This document shows positions 9,027 to 17,216 of a DNA stretch of 64,000 nucleotides, piece after piece (position 1 is the first letter of the stretch; each line of letters begins with the position of its first letter). The translations under genes and the position numbers were made by a program. The notes under the pieces were generated by a model that was not told where the DNA came from, made no database searches, and saw nothing but the letters and a program-made list of their open reading frames with translations. The stretch is from assembly GCA_947451115.1 (NCBI GenBank), contig CANFXV010000004.1:29271-93270 (forward strand), written 5' to 3'. Source of the DNA: Bacteroidota bacterium (lineage in GTDB: Bacteria > Bacteroidota > Bacteroidia > Chitinophagales > Chitinophagaceae).

Positions 9027-10109
9027 ATGGTGGGTATTCAACAACTTAAATTAGTCCAATTTAGGAATTATGTTCAAATGAATTTTGAATTCACCCATCG
9101 TATTGTGGGCATTGTGGGCAGTAATGGAACTGGGAAAACCAATTTATTGGATGCTTTGTATTATTTATCTTTTACCAAAAGCTATTTTAATCGTCCAGAT
9201 GCACAAAATGTACATCATGCGTATGAAGGTTTAAGAATAGAAGGATGGTATAATTTTCATAACCAACCCACCCCCATTACTTGCATCATTAGAGAAAATT
9301 TAAAAAAGGAATTTTATTTTGATGAGGAATTGTATACCAAGATGTCACAGCATATTGGTAAAATACCCTGTGTAATGATTGCTCCAGATGATGTGCAAAT
9401 TATTACTGGATCGAGCGAAGAGCGAAGAAAATTAATGGACAGCTTGCTTTGTCAAATTTACCCACCCTATTTAAAATTTTTAATTCAATACAATAAAATC
9501 TTATTGCAAAGAAATAGCTTGTTAAAAAATGCTGCAGAAACGGGCCAATTGGATATGGTATTGCTAGAAACATTAAATGGGCAGTTAACAGAAAATGGGC
9601 AACCCATATATAGTTACCGAAAAAAATTAATGAATGAATTGTTGCCAGAGATTATAAAATTATACAATCACTTAGCGCAAAACAATGATCAGATTGACAT
9701 TCAATATCAAAGTCAATTGGACCAAGACTCCTTTGAAAATTTATTGAACTATTCTTTGCCAAAAGATAAGGCAGTTCTAAGAACCAGTGTGGGCATTCAC
9801 AAAGATGATTTGATCATTACCATACAAGGGCAATCCTTTAAACAAGAAGCATCGCAAGGACAAAGAAAAAGCTTATTGTTTGCAATTCGTTTTGCAGAAT
9901 GGCAGTTGATTAAAAATAATAAAGGGTTCTCTCCTATCTTGTTGATGGATGATATTTTTGAAAAATTAGATGAGCAAAGAATGATTCAATTGTTAGATTG
10001 GGTAAGTAACTCCACGGATGGACAAGTATTTATTACAGATACCCATAAAGAAAGGGTGGCTGATTTATTAGGAAAATATTTAAGCGCTTATCAACTCATA
10101 GAGTTATAA
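9027..10109 (+). CDS. recF: DNA replication/repair protein RecF
   Basis: A 360-residue SMC-like ATPase that helps load RecA at single-stranded gaps through RecFOR. Walker A is GSNGTGKT (31-38) and the D-loop/Walker B region is LLMDDIFEKLD near residues 304-314, just after the ABC-type signature SQGQRKSLLFA. I chose the ATG at 9027-9029; an upstream TTG would add five residues. The typical N-terminus LKLVQFRNY supports this. It is followed after 19 bases by a DUF721/DciA-like gene, a pairing that suggests a replication-linked operon. dnaA, dnaN and gyrB are not in the window. Confidence 0.93.
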   Translation: MVGIQQLKLVQFRNYVQMNFEFTHRIVGIVGSNGTGKTNLLDALYYLSFTKSYFNRPDAQNVHHAYEGLRIEGWYNFHNQPTPITCIIRENLKKEFYFDEELYTKMSQHIGKIPCVMIAPDDVQIITGSSEERRKLMDSLLCQIYPPYLKFLIQYNKILLQRNSLLKNAAETGQLDMVLLETLNGQLTENGQPIYSYRKKLMNELLPEIIKLYNHLAQNNDQIDIQYQSQLDQDSFENLLNYSLPKDKAVLRTSVGIHKDDLIITIQGQSFKQEASQGQRKSLLFAIRFAEWQLIKNNKGFSPILLMDDIFEKLDEQRMIQLLDWVSNSTDGQVFITDTHKERVADLLGKYLSAYQLIEL

Positions 10110-10128
10110 TATATTGTAAATTGCCCCT

Positions 10129-10410
10129 ATGGCTACATTTAAAATTGGTGATGCGTTGAAGCAGTTTGTGCAAGGGAGCAGGTTAAAAAATGGAATTCAA
10201 TCTGCCCAAATTGAAGCCGTGTGGTTAGAAATTATGGGCGTCACCATTGCCAAGTATACCGACAAAATTTACATCTTTAATCAAAAGCTTTTTATAGAAA
10301 CCAGTGTGGGCCCTTTGAAAAATGAATTAGGCTTTCAAAAAATTCAAATCATTGAAAGAGTCAATGAAAAGATGGGGGCCAATACCATTTCAGAAGTAAT
10401 TATTAAATAG
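10129..10410 (+). CDS. DUF721/DciA-like protein
   Basis: A 93-residue protein of the DUF721 family. The pattern is typical: IGDALKQFVQ at the start, a Trp in VWLEIMG (residues 28-34), then TDKIYIFNQKLFIETS and a C-terminal helix ending ISEVIIK. DciA members of this family load the replicative helicase DnaB in bacteria without DnaC. Short Bacteroidota versions carry only this core, and a loader role here is an inference. It sits directly behind recF on the same strand. It converges on the DoxX-like gene, with a weak AT-rich inverted repeat between them. Confidence 0.75.
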   Translation: MATFKIGDALKQFVQGSRLKNGIQSAQIEAVWLEIMGVTIAKYTDKIYIFNQKLFIETSVGPLKNELGFQKIQIIERVNEKMGANTISEVIIK

Positions 10411-10421
10411 TAGGTTTATAC

Positions 10422-11492
10422 CTATTTGTCTAAATAATCGATGTAGCTTTTCTTTTGCATAATGGTAGCGCCATTCATAATCATTACCGTAGGCCAAACC
10501 CTAGCAGCCGTTTTGATCATGGTAATATCTCCAATTAAGATAGATTCTTTAGCTAAACTATTTTTTGTGCCTTCTTTATCAGCAGTTACGATGTAAACAT
10601 TTTTGTACTTCTCGTGTAATTTTTTAAGCAATTCTTCCCAGGGAACGGCATTTTCAATCTTGCCTGCAAAAACAAGTACATAAGGAATTGGGAGCGCAAA
10701 AATGGCTTGGGTGCTGTCTTCTCCATTCATGGTATTCAATCCAAATTCTGGAATGGCCGCTACTAGACCATTGCCTTTGGTAACCACAACTTCTTTTCTA
10801 TTTTTGTAAACATAGGTAGAATCAAAATTTTCAGGCAAATGATTGGCGTCATAGGAGACCAGTTTCCCCTCCTTCTCAAATTCCATTTGTATAGAAATGC
10901 TATCTGGAATGGCTCCTGCTGGTTGCTTCATCTTTTCAATAATATCATTCCCGGTTTTGTAAGGCAAACAATCAATGATAGGCAAATGCTTCAAAACATA
11001 ATCTTGACCATAGCCTACGCCAGCGATGGAAAGTATAAGTACAAAAATGCCTAAGCCTTTAGGTATTGTCGTTTTATTTTTTTTCTGATTGAATAGCAAA
11101 ATCACAATGGCGATAAATAATATAATATCCTTAATAAAGGAAGTTTTTGGCGTGAGTGGAATACAATCTCCAAAACAGCCACAGGTTTTTATTTTGCCAG
11201 ATAAAAAAGCATAACCAGTTAAAAAAGTAAAGAAAACAATCAGCCCCAACAACAACCAAAGGGTTTGTTTGTAGGGAAATTGAATAAGTAAGGCTATGCC
11301 TGCCACAATTTCAAGGGTATTCATTACCAGGGCCAATGCTAAGGTGTAATCGGAAAAGAAATTCATTCCCCATACATCAAAAAATTCTTGCATTTTGTAG
11401 CTGAGTCCTAAGGGGTCATTGGCTTTAATTAAACCAGAAAAGATAAAAAGCAATCCAACACTCCATCTTAGAATTTTCAAGAAGGTTTGCAT
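10422..11492 (-). CDS. DoxX/MauE-like membrane protein, BT_3928 type
   Basis: A 356-residue protein with an N-terminal four-helix DoxX/MauE-like domain (about residues 1-135, opening LRWSVGLLFIFSGLIKANDP), a further helix near 145-162, then a C-terminal soluble domain of about 190 residues. A cysteine cluster CGCFGDC (104-110) follows the third helix, suggesting redox chemistry at the membrane. The C-terminal part has a PYVLVFAGKIENAVPWEELL segment reminiscent of a thioredoxin-like fold. It is 10 bases downstream of the DUF1599 gene and probably cotranslated with it; this pairing is common in Bacteroidota. The function is unknown. Confidence 0.75.
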   Translation of the reverse strand: MQTFLKILRWSVGLLFIFSGLIKANDPLGLSYKMQEFFDVWGMNFFSDYTLALALVMNTLEIVAGIALLIQFPYKQTLWLLLGLIVFFTFLTGYAFLSGKIKTCGCFGDCIPLTPKTSFIKDIILFIAIVILLFNQKKNKTTIPKGLGIFVLILSIAGVGYGQDYVLKHLPIIDCLPYKTGNDIIEKMKQPAGAIPDSISIQMEFEKEGKLVSYDANHLPENFDSTYVYKNRKEVVVTKGNGLVAAIPEFGLNTMNGEDSTQAIFALPIPYVLVFAGKIENAVPWEELLKKLHEKYKNVYIVTADKEGTKNSLAKESILIGDITMIKTAARVWPTVMIMNGATIMQKKSYIDYLDK

Positions 11493-11502
11493 AGGTGTAT
11501 TT

Positions 11503-12048
11503 TTAATGTTTGCCTTCTGCCATTTGTATTAAAGCAAAAGCAGCATAATTTAATATGTCTACAAAATTAGCATCAATGCCTTCGCTAATTAAAGTTTTGC
11601 CGTCGTTGGTAATAATTTGTCTTATTCTCAACAGCTTCATTAATATTAAATCGGCATAACTTTCTTGGCTCATATCTCTCCATGCTTCACCATAGTCATG
11701 ATTCTTGTCTAGCATGGTATTTTTTGCAAAAAGCACATTGGCCTGGTATAAGTCTTGTACTTCTTGAACAGGTAATTCTTCTACTTTAGGATCCCCTAAT
11801 TTAAGTTGAATTAAACCTATCACTGCATAATTCAAAATACCTTTAAATTCTGATTGTATATCGTCTTCCACTTTTTGACTTCCGATGTCTTGAATGGTTC
11901 TGATGCGCAACGCTTTAATGAAAATCTGGTCAACCACGGAGATGATTCTTAATACGCGCCAAGCAGTACCATAATCCTTGGTTTTTTTAATAAATATATC
12001 ACTGCATGATGCAATGGCTTGATCAAATTGTGTGGAAGTTTGACTCAT
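11503..12048 (-). CDS. DUF1599 protein with two internal repeats
   Basis: A 181-residue protein of the DUF1599 (nucleotide-modification-associated) family, without signal peptide. It consists of two similar halves: KTKDYGTAWRVLR...LRIRTIQ...ILNYAVIGLIQL in the first, and KNHDYGEAWRDMS...LRIRQII...ILNYAAFALIQM in the second. Each carries a DYGxAWR motif with acidic and arginine residues that look like a metal or nucleotide site. The family has been linked to nucleotide hydrolysis or DNA modification, but no reaction is proven. It heads a two-gene operon with the DoxX-like gene and diverges from folP. Confidence 0.8.
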   Translation of the reverse strand: MSQTSTQFDQAIASCSDIFIKKTKDYGTAWRVLRIISVVDQIFIKALRIRTIQDIGSQKVEDDIQSEFKGILNYAVIGLIQLKLGDPKVEELPVQEVQDLYQANVLFAKNTMLDKNHDYGEAWRDMSQESYADLILMKLLRIRQIITNDGKTLISEGIDANFVDILNYAAFALIQMAEGKH

Positions 12049-12052
12049 TAAA

Positions 12053-12086
12053 TTTGGCCTAGTTACTTGGTTAATTAATATCTTTG
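12053..12086 (+). promoter_or_regulatory. Predicted promoter of folP
   Basis: TTTG at 12053-12056 and a perfect TAnnTTTG (TATCTTTG) at 12079-12086, 22 bases apart, fit the Bacteroidota consensus. The start codon is 41 bases downstream. Confidence 0.5.
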
Positions 12087-12127
12087 AACCACTGCAAGAT
12101 AATCAATAACGTGCTTAAAATAAAACT

Positions 12128-12952
12128 ATGTTTAAAATTCCTGCGAAGGATTTAGAATGGGCTATTGCAGGCCCTCAGGTAATGGGAATTATCAATTGCA
12201 ACAGCGATTCTTTTTATGCAGCCAGCCGTCAAGAAAATGCAGAAAAAGTATTATTAAAACTAGCCCAATTTATAAAGGAAGGAGCTACATTAGTGGACAT
12301 AGGGGCGCAAAGTACTAGGCCTAATGCAAATCTATTAGGCGCAGAAACTGAAATAGCGCAACTAATTCCAATGCTAAAAATAATTAGATCAACCTACCCT
12401 AGTTTACTAATTTCTGTAGATACTTTTTATGCCTCTGTAGCAGCAGCTGCACTGGAGGCAGGCGCAAATATCATCAATGACATTAGTTGTGGAAGTTTTG
12501 ATCCTGAAATATTAAATGTAGTTACCTCTTATAAGGCAGGGTATATCGGTATGCATCTTACAGGTGGGCTTCATCATATGCATGAAATAGCTCCTAGAGA
12601 AAATTTAATGGAAGAACTAGTCGCTTATTTCGAAGAAAAAAAGAAATTATTAGCTAAAGCAGGTATCCATCAATGGGTGCTAGATCCAGGATTTGGATTT
12701 GGGAAAACAGTAGAAGAGAATTTTGAATTAGTAAAACAAATTGAAAAATTGAAATCTATAGGTCTTCCCATTTTATTAGGGGCCTCACGAAAATCTAGTA
12801 TTTATAAAACATTAGGCATTAAGGCGGAGGATGCTTTAAATGGCACCACCATAGTTAATACGGTGGCTTTAATGGGTGGGGTGAATGTGCTTCGGGTGCA
12901 TGATGTAAAAGAGGCTGTAGAATTGTGCAAACTGATCCCCTATTTAAATTAG
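12128..12952 (+). CDS. folP: Dihydropteroate synthase
   Basis: A 274-residue TIM-barrel enzyme joining 6-hydroxymethyl-7,8-dihydropterin pyrophosphate with p-aminobenzoate in folate synthesis, the target of sulfonamides. Motifs in order: VMGIINCNSDSFY (residues 19-31; the Bacteroidota form of the usual ILNVTPDSF), DIGAQSTRPNA, INDISCG, the pterin-site DPGFGFGKTVEENF, and GASRKSSI. Length is normal. It is a single-gene unit with its own promoter and a shared bidirectional terminator. Confidence 0.95.
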   Translation: MFKIPAKDLEWAIAGPQVMGIINCNSDSFYAASRQENAEKVLLKLAQFIKEGATLVDIGAQSTRPNANLLGAETEIAQLIPMLKIIRSTYPSLLISVDTFYASVAAAALEAGANIINDISCGSFDPEILNVVTSYKAGYIGMHLTGGLHHMHEIAPRENLMEELVAYFEEKKKLLAKAGIHQWVLDPGFGFGKTVEENFELVKQIEKLKSIGLPILLGASRKSSIYKTLGIKAEDALNGTTIVNTVALMGGVNVLRVHDVKEAVELCKLIPYLN

Positions 12953-12957
12953 TACAT

Positions 12958-12993
12958 AAAAAAATCCCCCCGAAAACTCGGAGGGATTTTAAA
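12958..12993. terminator. Bidirectional terminator between folP and the FKBP gene
   Basis: AAAATCCC-C-CCGA pairs with TCGG-A-GGGATTTT around loop AAAC, with one mismatch. Poly-A on one side and poly-T on the other allow it to act on both converging transcripts. Confidence 0.85.
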
Positions 12994-13008
12994 ATATAAT
13001 TAATTATT

Positions 13009-13896
13009 TTATTTTTTTGGAGCAGCAGGTGCAACGGTTACATCTTTAACCTCAATATCAAAAGCTAAATTTTCATAAGCCTTGATACCACCATTCGCTT
13101 GAGGGCCATATGCCAACATCGCTGGAATATATAAGCTTCCTTTACCACCTTTAGCAAAATATTTAAGACCAATGTCCCATCCTGGGATCACAGAACCAGT
13201 GCCTACCTTAACATCATAAGGTTTAGCAATAGAATCTTTAGCGCTTAAATTTGAATCAAAAACATCGCCTTTGAAAGTGTAGCCTTTGTAAAATACGCTA
13301 GCAATTTTTCCAGAGTCTACTTTATTAGTAGCATCTCCAGCTTCTTTGATGGCAATAAATACTCCTTCAGGAGATTTGATGGCAGTGATTTTATTCTTTT
13401 CCAAATAAGCAGCAATCGCAGCTACTTCTTTGTTTTTCTCTGTGTCTTGTTCTTTTTTGTAATCGGCATCAACCAATTTAACATCATTAAAAACGTTGAC
13501 GATTTCAGCTTTACCTAAAATTACATCGTTGGCTTTGAATACGCTGTTGATTTGTAATGCACCCATTTTAACAAGGGTATCGATACTTAAAGAAAATTCA
13601 ACTTTATCTCCTTTTCTACATTTTAAAATAATTTCTGTAAAAGTGTATTTACCTAAACGTGCAGTATCTACTGGAAAGTAGACAGGGATAACTCCATAGG
13701 TAGAACTTAAAATACTGTCTTTAGATTTTAATTTGTACTCGATGTTTAATTTTACGTATTCGCCTTGTACTAATTGTTTTTCATTACCACTTCCGTGTGT
13801 AATTTTATAAGGCATACCTGATGGGGCTTTTTCGTATTGATTACAACTTGCAAATAATACAATAGCAGCCACTAACTTTAACGTTGATTTTATCAT
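13009..13896 (-). CDS. FKBP-type peptidyl-prolyl isomerase lipoprotein, two-domain
   Basis: A 295-residue envelope lipoprotein (signal ending LFASC, Cys19). The C-terminal domain, about residues 175-287, is a recognisable FKBP: KIASVFYKGYTFKGDVFDSN, then VIPGWDIGLKYFAKGGKG and YIPAMLAYGPQA, ending in FDIEVKDV. The region from about 40 to 140 also has FKBP-like spacing (EYVKLNIEYKL, ILKCRKGDKVEFSL) but lacks the VIPGW and AYG motifs, so it is probably a degenerate or chaperone-only domain. It lies 3 bases downstream of the NrnA-like gene, so the two are cotranscribed. It likely assists folding of exported proteins. Confidence 0.85.
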   Translation of the reverse strand: MIKSTLKLVAAIVLFASCNQYEKAPSGMPYKITHGSGNEKQLVQGEYVKLNIEYKLKSKDSILSSTYGVIPVYFPVDTARLGKYTFTEIILKCRKGDKVEFSLSIDTLVKMGALQINSVFKANDVILGKAEIVNVFNDVKLVDADYKKEQDTEKNKEVAAIAAYLEKNKITAIKSPEGVFIAIKEAGDATNKVDSGKIASVFYKGYTFKGDVFDSNLSAKDSIAKPYDVKVGTGSVIPGWDIGLKYFAKGGKGSLYIPAMLAYGPQANGGIKAYENLAFDIEVKDVTVAPAAPKK

Positions 13897-13899
13897 TTT

Positions 13900-14913
13900 T
13901 TATAATTGTGTTAATTGTGATTTATAGTTTTCTATTATGGTTTTAAAATCATTAAATGTTTCTTCTACACTTTTTTTAGAGTTTCCTCCTGCGGCATTGG
14001 CATGTCCTCCACCGTCAAAATGTGTTCTTGCAAATATATTGACATCAAAGTTACCTTTGCTTCTAAAACTCCATTTTCTTTCTTCTTCTCTATCAATGAC
14101 AATGGCGGCAAATTTTATTCCTTCTATCGATAATAAGTAATTCACCAATCCTTCCGTATCCCCTGTTTTCAATTCAAATTTATAAATATCTGTTTTGGGG
14201 ATGGCCATCACAGCGGTTTTTAAAGCGGGAAAAACATGCATCCTATTTAAAAAGGCATTGCCCATAAACTTCAATCTTCCTTCAGTTGAATTGTCATATA
14301 TATGCTCATGGATGATGGAATGTTGTAGTCCAAGCTCTTTTAAATGAGCCACTATTTTATGAACAGAAGCGGTGGTAGATGGGAATCTAAAAGAACCTGT
14401 ATCGGTCATTAATCCAGTATACAAGCAAGCCGCAATGTCTAAATTAATCAAATTGCTATGTCCTGATTGAACGATAAGATCATAAATCATTTCACAGGTA
14501 GAGCTCATTTTTACATCACTAATTCCATAGCCAAAAGACGGAGTATCAGGCTGTTGATGATGGTCAATGAGAATTTTTATGGCCTTGGCTTCTTTGATGA
14601 TGGGTTCTAAATGCTTGGTTCTATGAAGGATGTTGAAATCCAAACAGAAGATATAATCTGCCTGCTGCACAATTTTAGTCGCTTTTTCTTTGTTGGCCTC
14701 AAAATCGACCACTTCCTCAGTGCCTGGCATCCAATCTAAAAAAGCAGCCCAATTGGTGGGAGAAACAACTGTTACTTCATGGCCCAAGCCCTTTAAAAAA
14801 TGATATAAGGCCAAACTTGACCCCATGGCATCTCCATCTGGTTTCTGGTGCGCCGTAATAACCGCCTTAAAAGGTTGATTAAGAAAGGGGTAAAATTGAT
14901 CAATTGCTTGCAT
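13900..14913 (-). CDS. DHH-family phosphoesterase, NrnA-like
   Basis: A 337-residue DHH/DHHA1 protein. Metal-binding motifs are HQKPDGDAMGSS (residues 22-33), CLDFN (Asp92), IDHH (116-119) and TGLMTDTGSFRF. The DHHA1 motif GGGHANAAGG is near the C-terminus. This matches the NrnA group, which degrades nano-RNAs to mononucleotides and dephosphorylates 3'-phosphoadenosine 5'-phosphate. Bacteria lacking Orn often use it; I see no orn here, but the window is small. It forms an operon with the FKBP gene and diverges from ndk, with about 70 bases between. Confidence 0.9.
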   Translation of the reverse strand: MQAIDQFYPFLNQPFKAVITAHQKPDGDAMGSSLALYHFLKGLGHEVTVVSPTNWAAFLDWMPGTEEVVDFEANKEKATKIVQQADYIFCLDFNILHRTKHLEPIIKEAKAIKILIDHHQQPDTPSFGYGISDVKMSSTCEMIYDLIVQSGHSNLINLDIAACLYTGLMTDTGSFRFPSTTASVHKIVAHLKELGLQHSIIHEHIYDNSTEGRLKFMGNAFLNRMHVFPALKTAVMAIPKTDIYKFELKTGDTEGLVNYLLSIEGIKFAAIVIDREEERKWSFRSKGNFDVNIFARTHFDGGGHANAAGGNSKKSVEETFNDFKTIIENYKSQLTQL

Positions 14914-14986
14914 AGATTTGCAAATTTAGCACAAATCAGATGTTTTTCAGTAAATTTGCGGCTTCAATTACAAACTGATACCATTT

Positions 14987-15403
14987 ATGAGCAATAGAAC
15001 TTTTACCATGATTAAACCAGATGCCACTTCAAAGGGTTATACTGGTGCCATTTTAGACCAAATAATTAAGACTGGATTTTCTGTAAAAGCCATGAAATGG
15101 ACAAAATTGACGGTGGAACAAGCAGGTCAGTTTTATGAAGTGCACAAAGAGCGTCCTTTTTATAACGATTTAGTTGCTTTTATGAGCAGTGGCCCCATTG
15201 TAGCAGCCATTCTTGAAAAAGAAAATGCAGTAGCCGATTTCAGAAAATTAATTGGGGCAACCAATCCTGCTCAAGCAGAAGAAGGCACCATTAGAAAGAA
15301 TTTTGCGGCATCGATGGGTGAAAATGCAGTACACGGAAGTGATAGCGATGAGAACGCGCAAATTGAAGGCAATTTCTTCTTTGCGGCTACAGAAAGATTT
15401 TAG
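14987..15403 (+). CDS. ndk: Nucleoside diphosphate kinase
   Basis: A 138-residue enzyme that equilibrates nucleoside di- and triphosphates. The phospho-accepting histidine is His116 in NAVHGSDS, and [10 protein letters not shown] opens the protein as in all Ndk. A perfect TAnnTTTG (TAAATTTG) at 14951-14958 is the likely -7 promoter element, though no well-spaced TTG partner is visible. The gene ends in a clear terminator shared with the convergent helicase gene. Confidence 0.96.
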   Translation: MSNRTFTMIKPDATSKGYTGAILDQIIKTGFSVKAMKWTKLTVEQAGQFYEVHKERPFYNDLVAFMSSGPIVAAILEKENAVADFRKLIGATNPAQAEEGTIRKNFAASMGENAVHGSDSDENAQIEGNFFFAATERF

Positions 15404-15416
15404 TAAATATAAATCT

Positions 15417-15445
15417 GCCCTTAAGAAAATGTAAGGGCCTTTTTA
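15417..15445 (+). terminator. Terminator of ndk
   Basis: GCCCTTA pairs with TAAGGGC around an eight-base loop, followed by CTTTTT. It lies 14 bases after the ndk stop. Confidence 0.85.
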
Positions 15446-15463
15446 TTTTGTCTACTATTTTTT

Positions 15464-16792
15464 TTATTTCTTAGCGCCTCTTGAAATAGGCTTACCATAT
15501 TTTTTTTGCATGATCTCTTTTCGATTTTTGCGCACATTGACTTTGCTATTTTTTGCAGACTTTTCATGAAACGACGCACCTACTTCTTCTTTTTTAGGAA
15601 GTTTGATTTGAATGATCTTCATGCGCACTTTAGGCTTCTCGTCTTCTGTCAATACATCAGAAATCTCCAAAGTTTCAGGCAAGTCCAACATAGGAATGGG
15701 TTGCTTCATTAATTCCTCAATGGCTTTTTGCAAAGGTTTTTCTTTCTCTGTGATAAAAGTAATCGCAATTCCTTTTTTATCCGCTCTACCGGTTCTTCCA
15801 ATTCGGTGAATATAATTCTCTGGCACATCCGGCGTATCAAAATTAATTACATGGGTTACTTCTGCAACATCAATACCTCTGGCCATTACATCGGTGGCAA
15901 TAATATATTTATATACCCCTGCTTTAAATTGTTTCACCGTATTAAAACGATGATTTTGTTCTTTGTTAGAATGGATCACGCCTACTATCTCAGGAAATTT
16001 TGTTTCTAATTGTTCATACAATTGATCGGCCAAAGCCTTGGTGGCAGCGAATATTAAGACCTTGGTCATGGCTTCGTTGGCGCTCAATAACAGTTCTAAT
16101 AAATTAACTTTTGTATTAAAATTAGGCACAGAATAAGCAGTTTGAATAATATTTTCCAAAGGAGTTCCAGTGGGTGCTGCTTCTACACGTACCGGTGCAC
16201 TAAAATATTCATTCATCAATTTTTCAACTTCTTCGGTGATGGTGGCAGAGAAAAGTAAGTTTTGTCTTTTGGCTGGAAGCAATTCTAAAATATTGGTAAT
16301 TTGTTTTCTAAAACCTAGGTTTAACATTTCATCCATTTCATCTATCACTAATTTTTTGATCGTCTTTGTTTTAAACGCACCATTCATAGCAAGGTCAAAT
16401 AACCTACCTGGTGTGGAAACCAAAACGTCTACTCCTTTTTCTAATTCTAATTGTTGAGTATTGATATTTACGCCTCCATAAACACCAACAGTTACCACAC
16501 TCATGTAAGGGGTTAGTTTTTTTGCTGCTTCGACAACTTGTACGACCAACTCTCTAGTAGGGACTAAAATTAATATTTGAGGATCTTTGCTTTTGTCAAA
16601 TTTCCATTGTCTCAGACAGGGCAATAGGTAGGCAAAAGTTTTTCCAGTTCCGGTTTGTGCAATGCCGCATACATCTCTACCCGACATCACAATGGGGAAA
16701 ACACGGTGTTGTATCGTGGTTGGTTTTGTAAATCCTAATTCCTCCACTGCGCGCAGTAAGGGGGTGTTGATATTTAAATCTTGAAAGGTCAT
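15464..16792 (-). CDS. DEAD-box RNA helicase
   Basis: A 442-residue ATP-dependent RNA helicase. Motifs in order: Q-motif region FTKPTTIQHRVFP, motif I AQTGTGKT (45-52), Ia PTREL (78-82), Ib TPGR (127-130), motif II read as DEMD (151-154) instead of DEAD, III SAT (182-184), and VI HRIGRTGR. A basic C-terminal tail (KNSKVNVRKNRKEIMQKK) probably binds RNA. Such proteins act in ribosome assembly, cold adaptation or mRNA decay; the exact role is unknown. Upstream on its strand is a structured repeat array and then tRNA-Pro, so the leader may be highly structured (see findings). Confidence 0.93.
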   Translation of the reverse strand: MTFQDLNINTPLLRAVEELGFTKPTTIQHRVFPIVMSGRDVCGIAQTGTGKTFAYLLPCLRQWKFDKSKDPQILILVPTRELVVQVVEAAKKLTPYMSVVTVGVYGGVNINTQQLELEKGVDVLVSTPGRLFDLAMNGAFKTKTIKKLVIDEMDEMLNLGFRKQITNILELLPAKRQNLLFSATITEEVEKLMNEYFSAPVRVEAAPTGTPLENIIQTAYSVPNFNTKVNLLELLLSANEAMTKVLIFAATKALADQLYEQLETKFPEIVGVIHSNKEQNHRFNTVKQFKAGVYKYIIATDVMARGIDVAEVTHVINFDTPDVPENYIHRIGRTGRADKKGIAITFITEKEKPLQKAIEELMKQPIPMLDLPETLEISDVLTEDEKPKVRMKIIQIKLPKKEEVGASFHEKSAKNSKVNVRKNRKEIMQKKYGKPISRGAKK

Positions 16793-16835
16793 AGTGTGAA
16801 AATGTGCTACGAAGGTAGTTTATTTAAAATGGAGG

Positions 16836-17104
16836 TAAAAAGGATGGCCGTCGCTTTGCTCCGGCATCCTCTATACCCTAGTTTTTCAAACAAAGTAAAG
16901 AGGATTACCTCACTTCGTTCGGTGATCCTACCTACCCTTGTTTTTCAAACAAATTAAAGAGGATTACCTCACTTCGTTCGGTGATCCTACAAACCCTATT
17001 TTTATAGAATTAAAAAGGATGGCCGTCGCTTTGCTCCGGCATCCTCTATACCCTAGTTTTTCAAACAAAGTAAAGAGGATTACCTCACTTCGTTCGGTGA
17101 TCCT
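16836..17104. repeat. Tandem array of five hairpin-forming repeats (types A-B-B-A-B)
   Basis: Five imperfect palindromes of 29-30 bases repeat about every 56-60 bases. Type A is at 16841-16870 and 17016-17045; type B at 16901-16929, 16960-16988 and 17076-17104. Both start AGGAT, end ATCCT, form a stem of nine pairs and have an 11-base loop: TCGCTTTGCTC in A, TCACTTCGTTC in B. The inner stems differ but stay paired (GCCG/CGGC in A, TACC/GGTG in B). Spacers are also conserved, with ACCCTAGTTTTTCAAAC in most. 16836-16929 is repeated exactly at 17011-17104 (94 bases). No believable protein is encoded. It resembles a REP-like or structured RNA element. Confidence 0.85.
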
Positions 17105-17137
17105 CTTTACCCTCAGTGCAAAAGCATAAAAACAGTA

Positions 17138-17157
17138 GCCCGCTTCGCGGGCTTTTT
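17138..17157 (+). terminator. Terminator-like hairpin after the repeat array
   Basis: GCCCGC-TTC-GCGGGC followed by TTTTTGTT on the plus strand. It has the form of a strong intrinsic terminator, yet no plus-strand gene lies upstream except the repeat array, whose transcription in this direction would end here. Confidence 0.6.
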
Positions 17158-17173
17158 GTTATTTCACTTATTC

Positions 17174-17198
17174 GCTATTCCAAGCGAGCTTGAATAGC
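17174..17198. other. Hairpin between terminator-like elements
   Basis: GCTATTC pairs with GAATAGC, and AAG with CTT after a single bulged C, around a CGAG loop. No T-run follows closely on either strand, so it is not a standard terminator. Confidence 0.5.
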
Positions 17199-17216
17199 TC
17201 AATCGTAAAATAACAA

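Noticed and set aside
10411..10440. Terminator between the DciA-like and DoxX-like genes
   Set aside because: There is an AGGT/ACCT stem with AT flanks, but it is short, has a bulge, and is followed by no clear T-run.
16836..17104. CRISPR array
   Set aside because: The spacing is CRISPR-like, but the spacers are conserved between units and there is no cas gene. The repeats also fall into two hairpin types.
16938..17129. A 63-codon plus-strand open frame over the repeat array
   Set aside because: It reads through the hairpin repeats and spacers, so the peptide reflects repeated DNA. There is no ribosome binding site or conserved motif.
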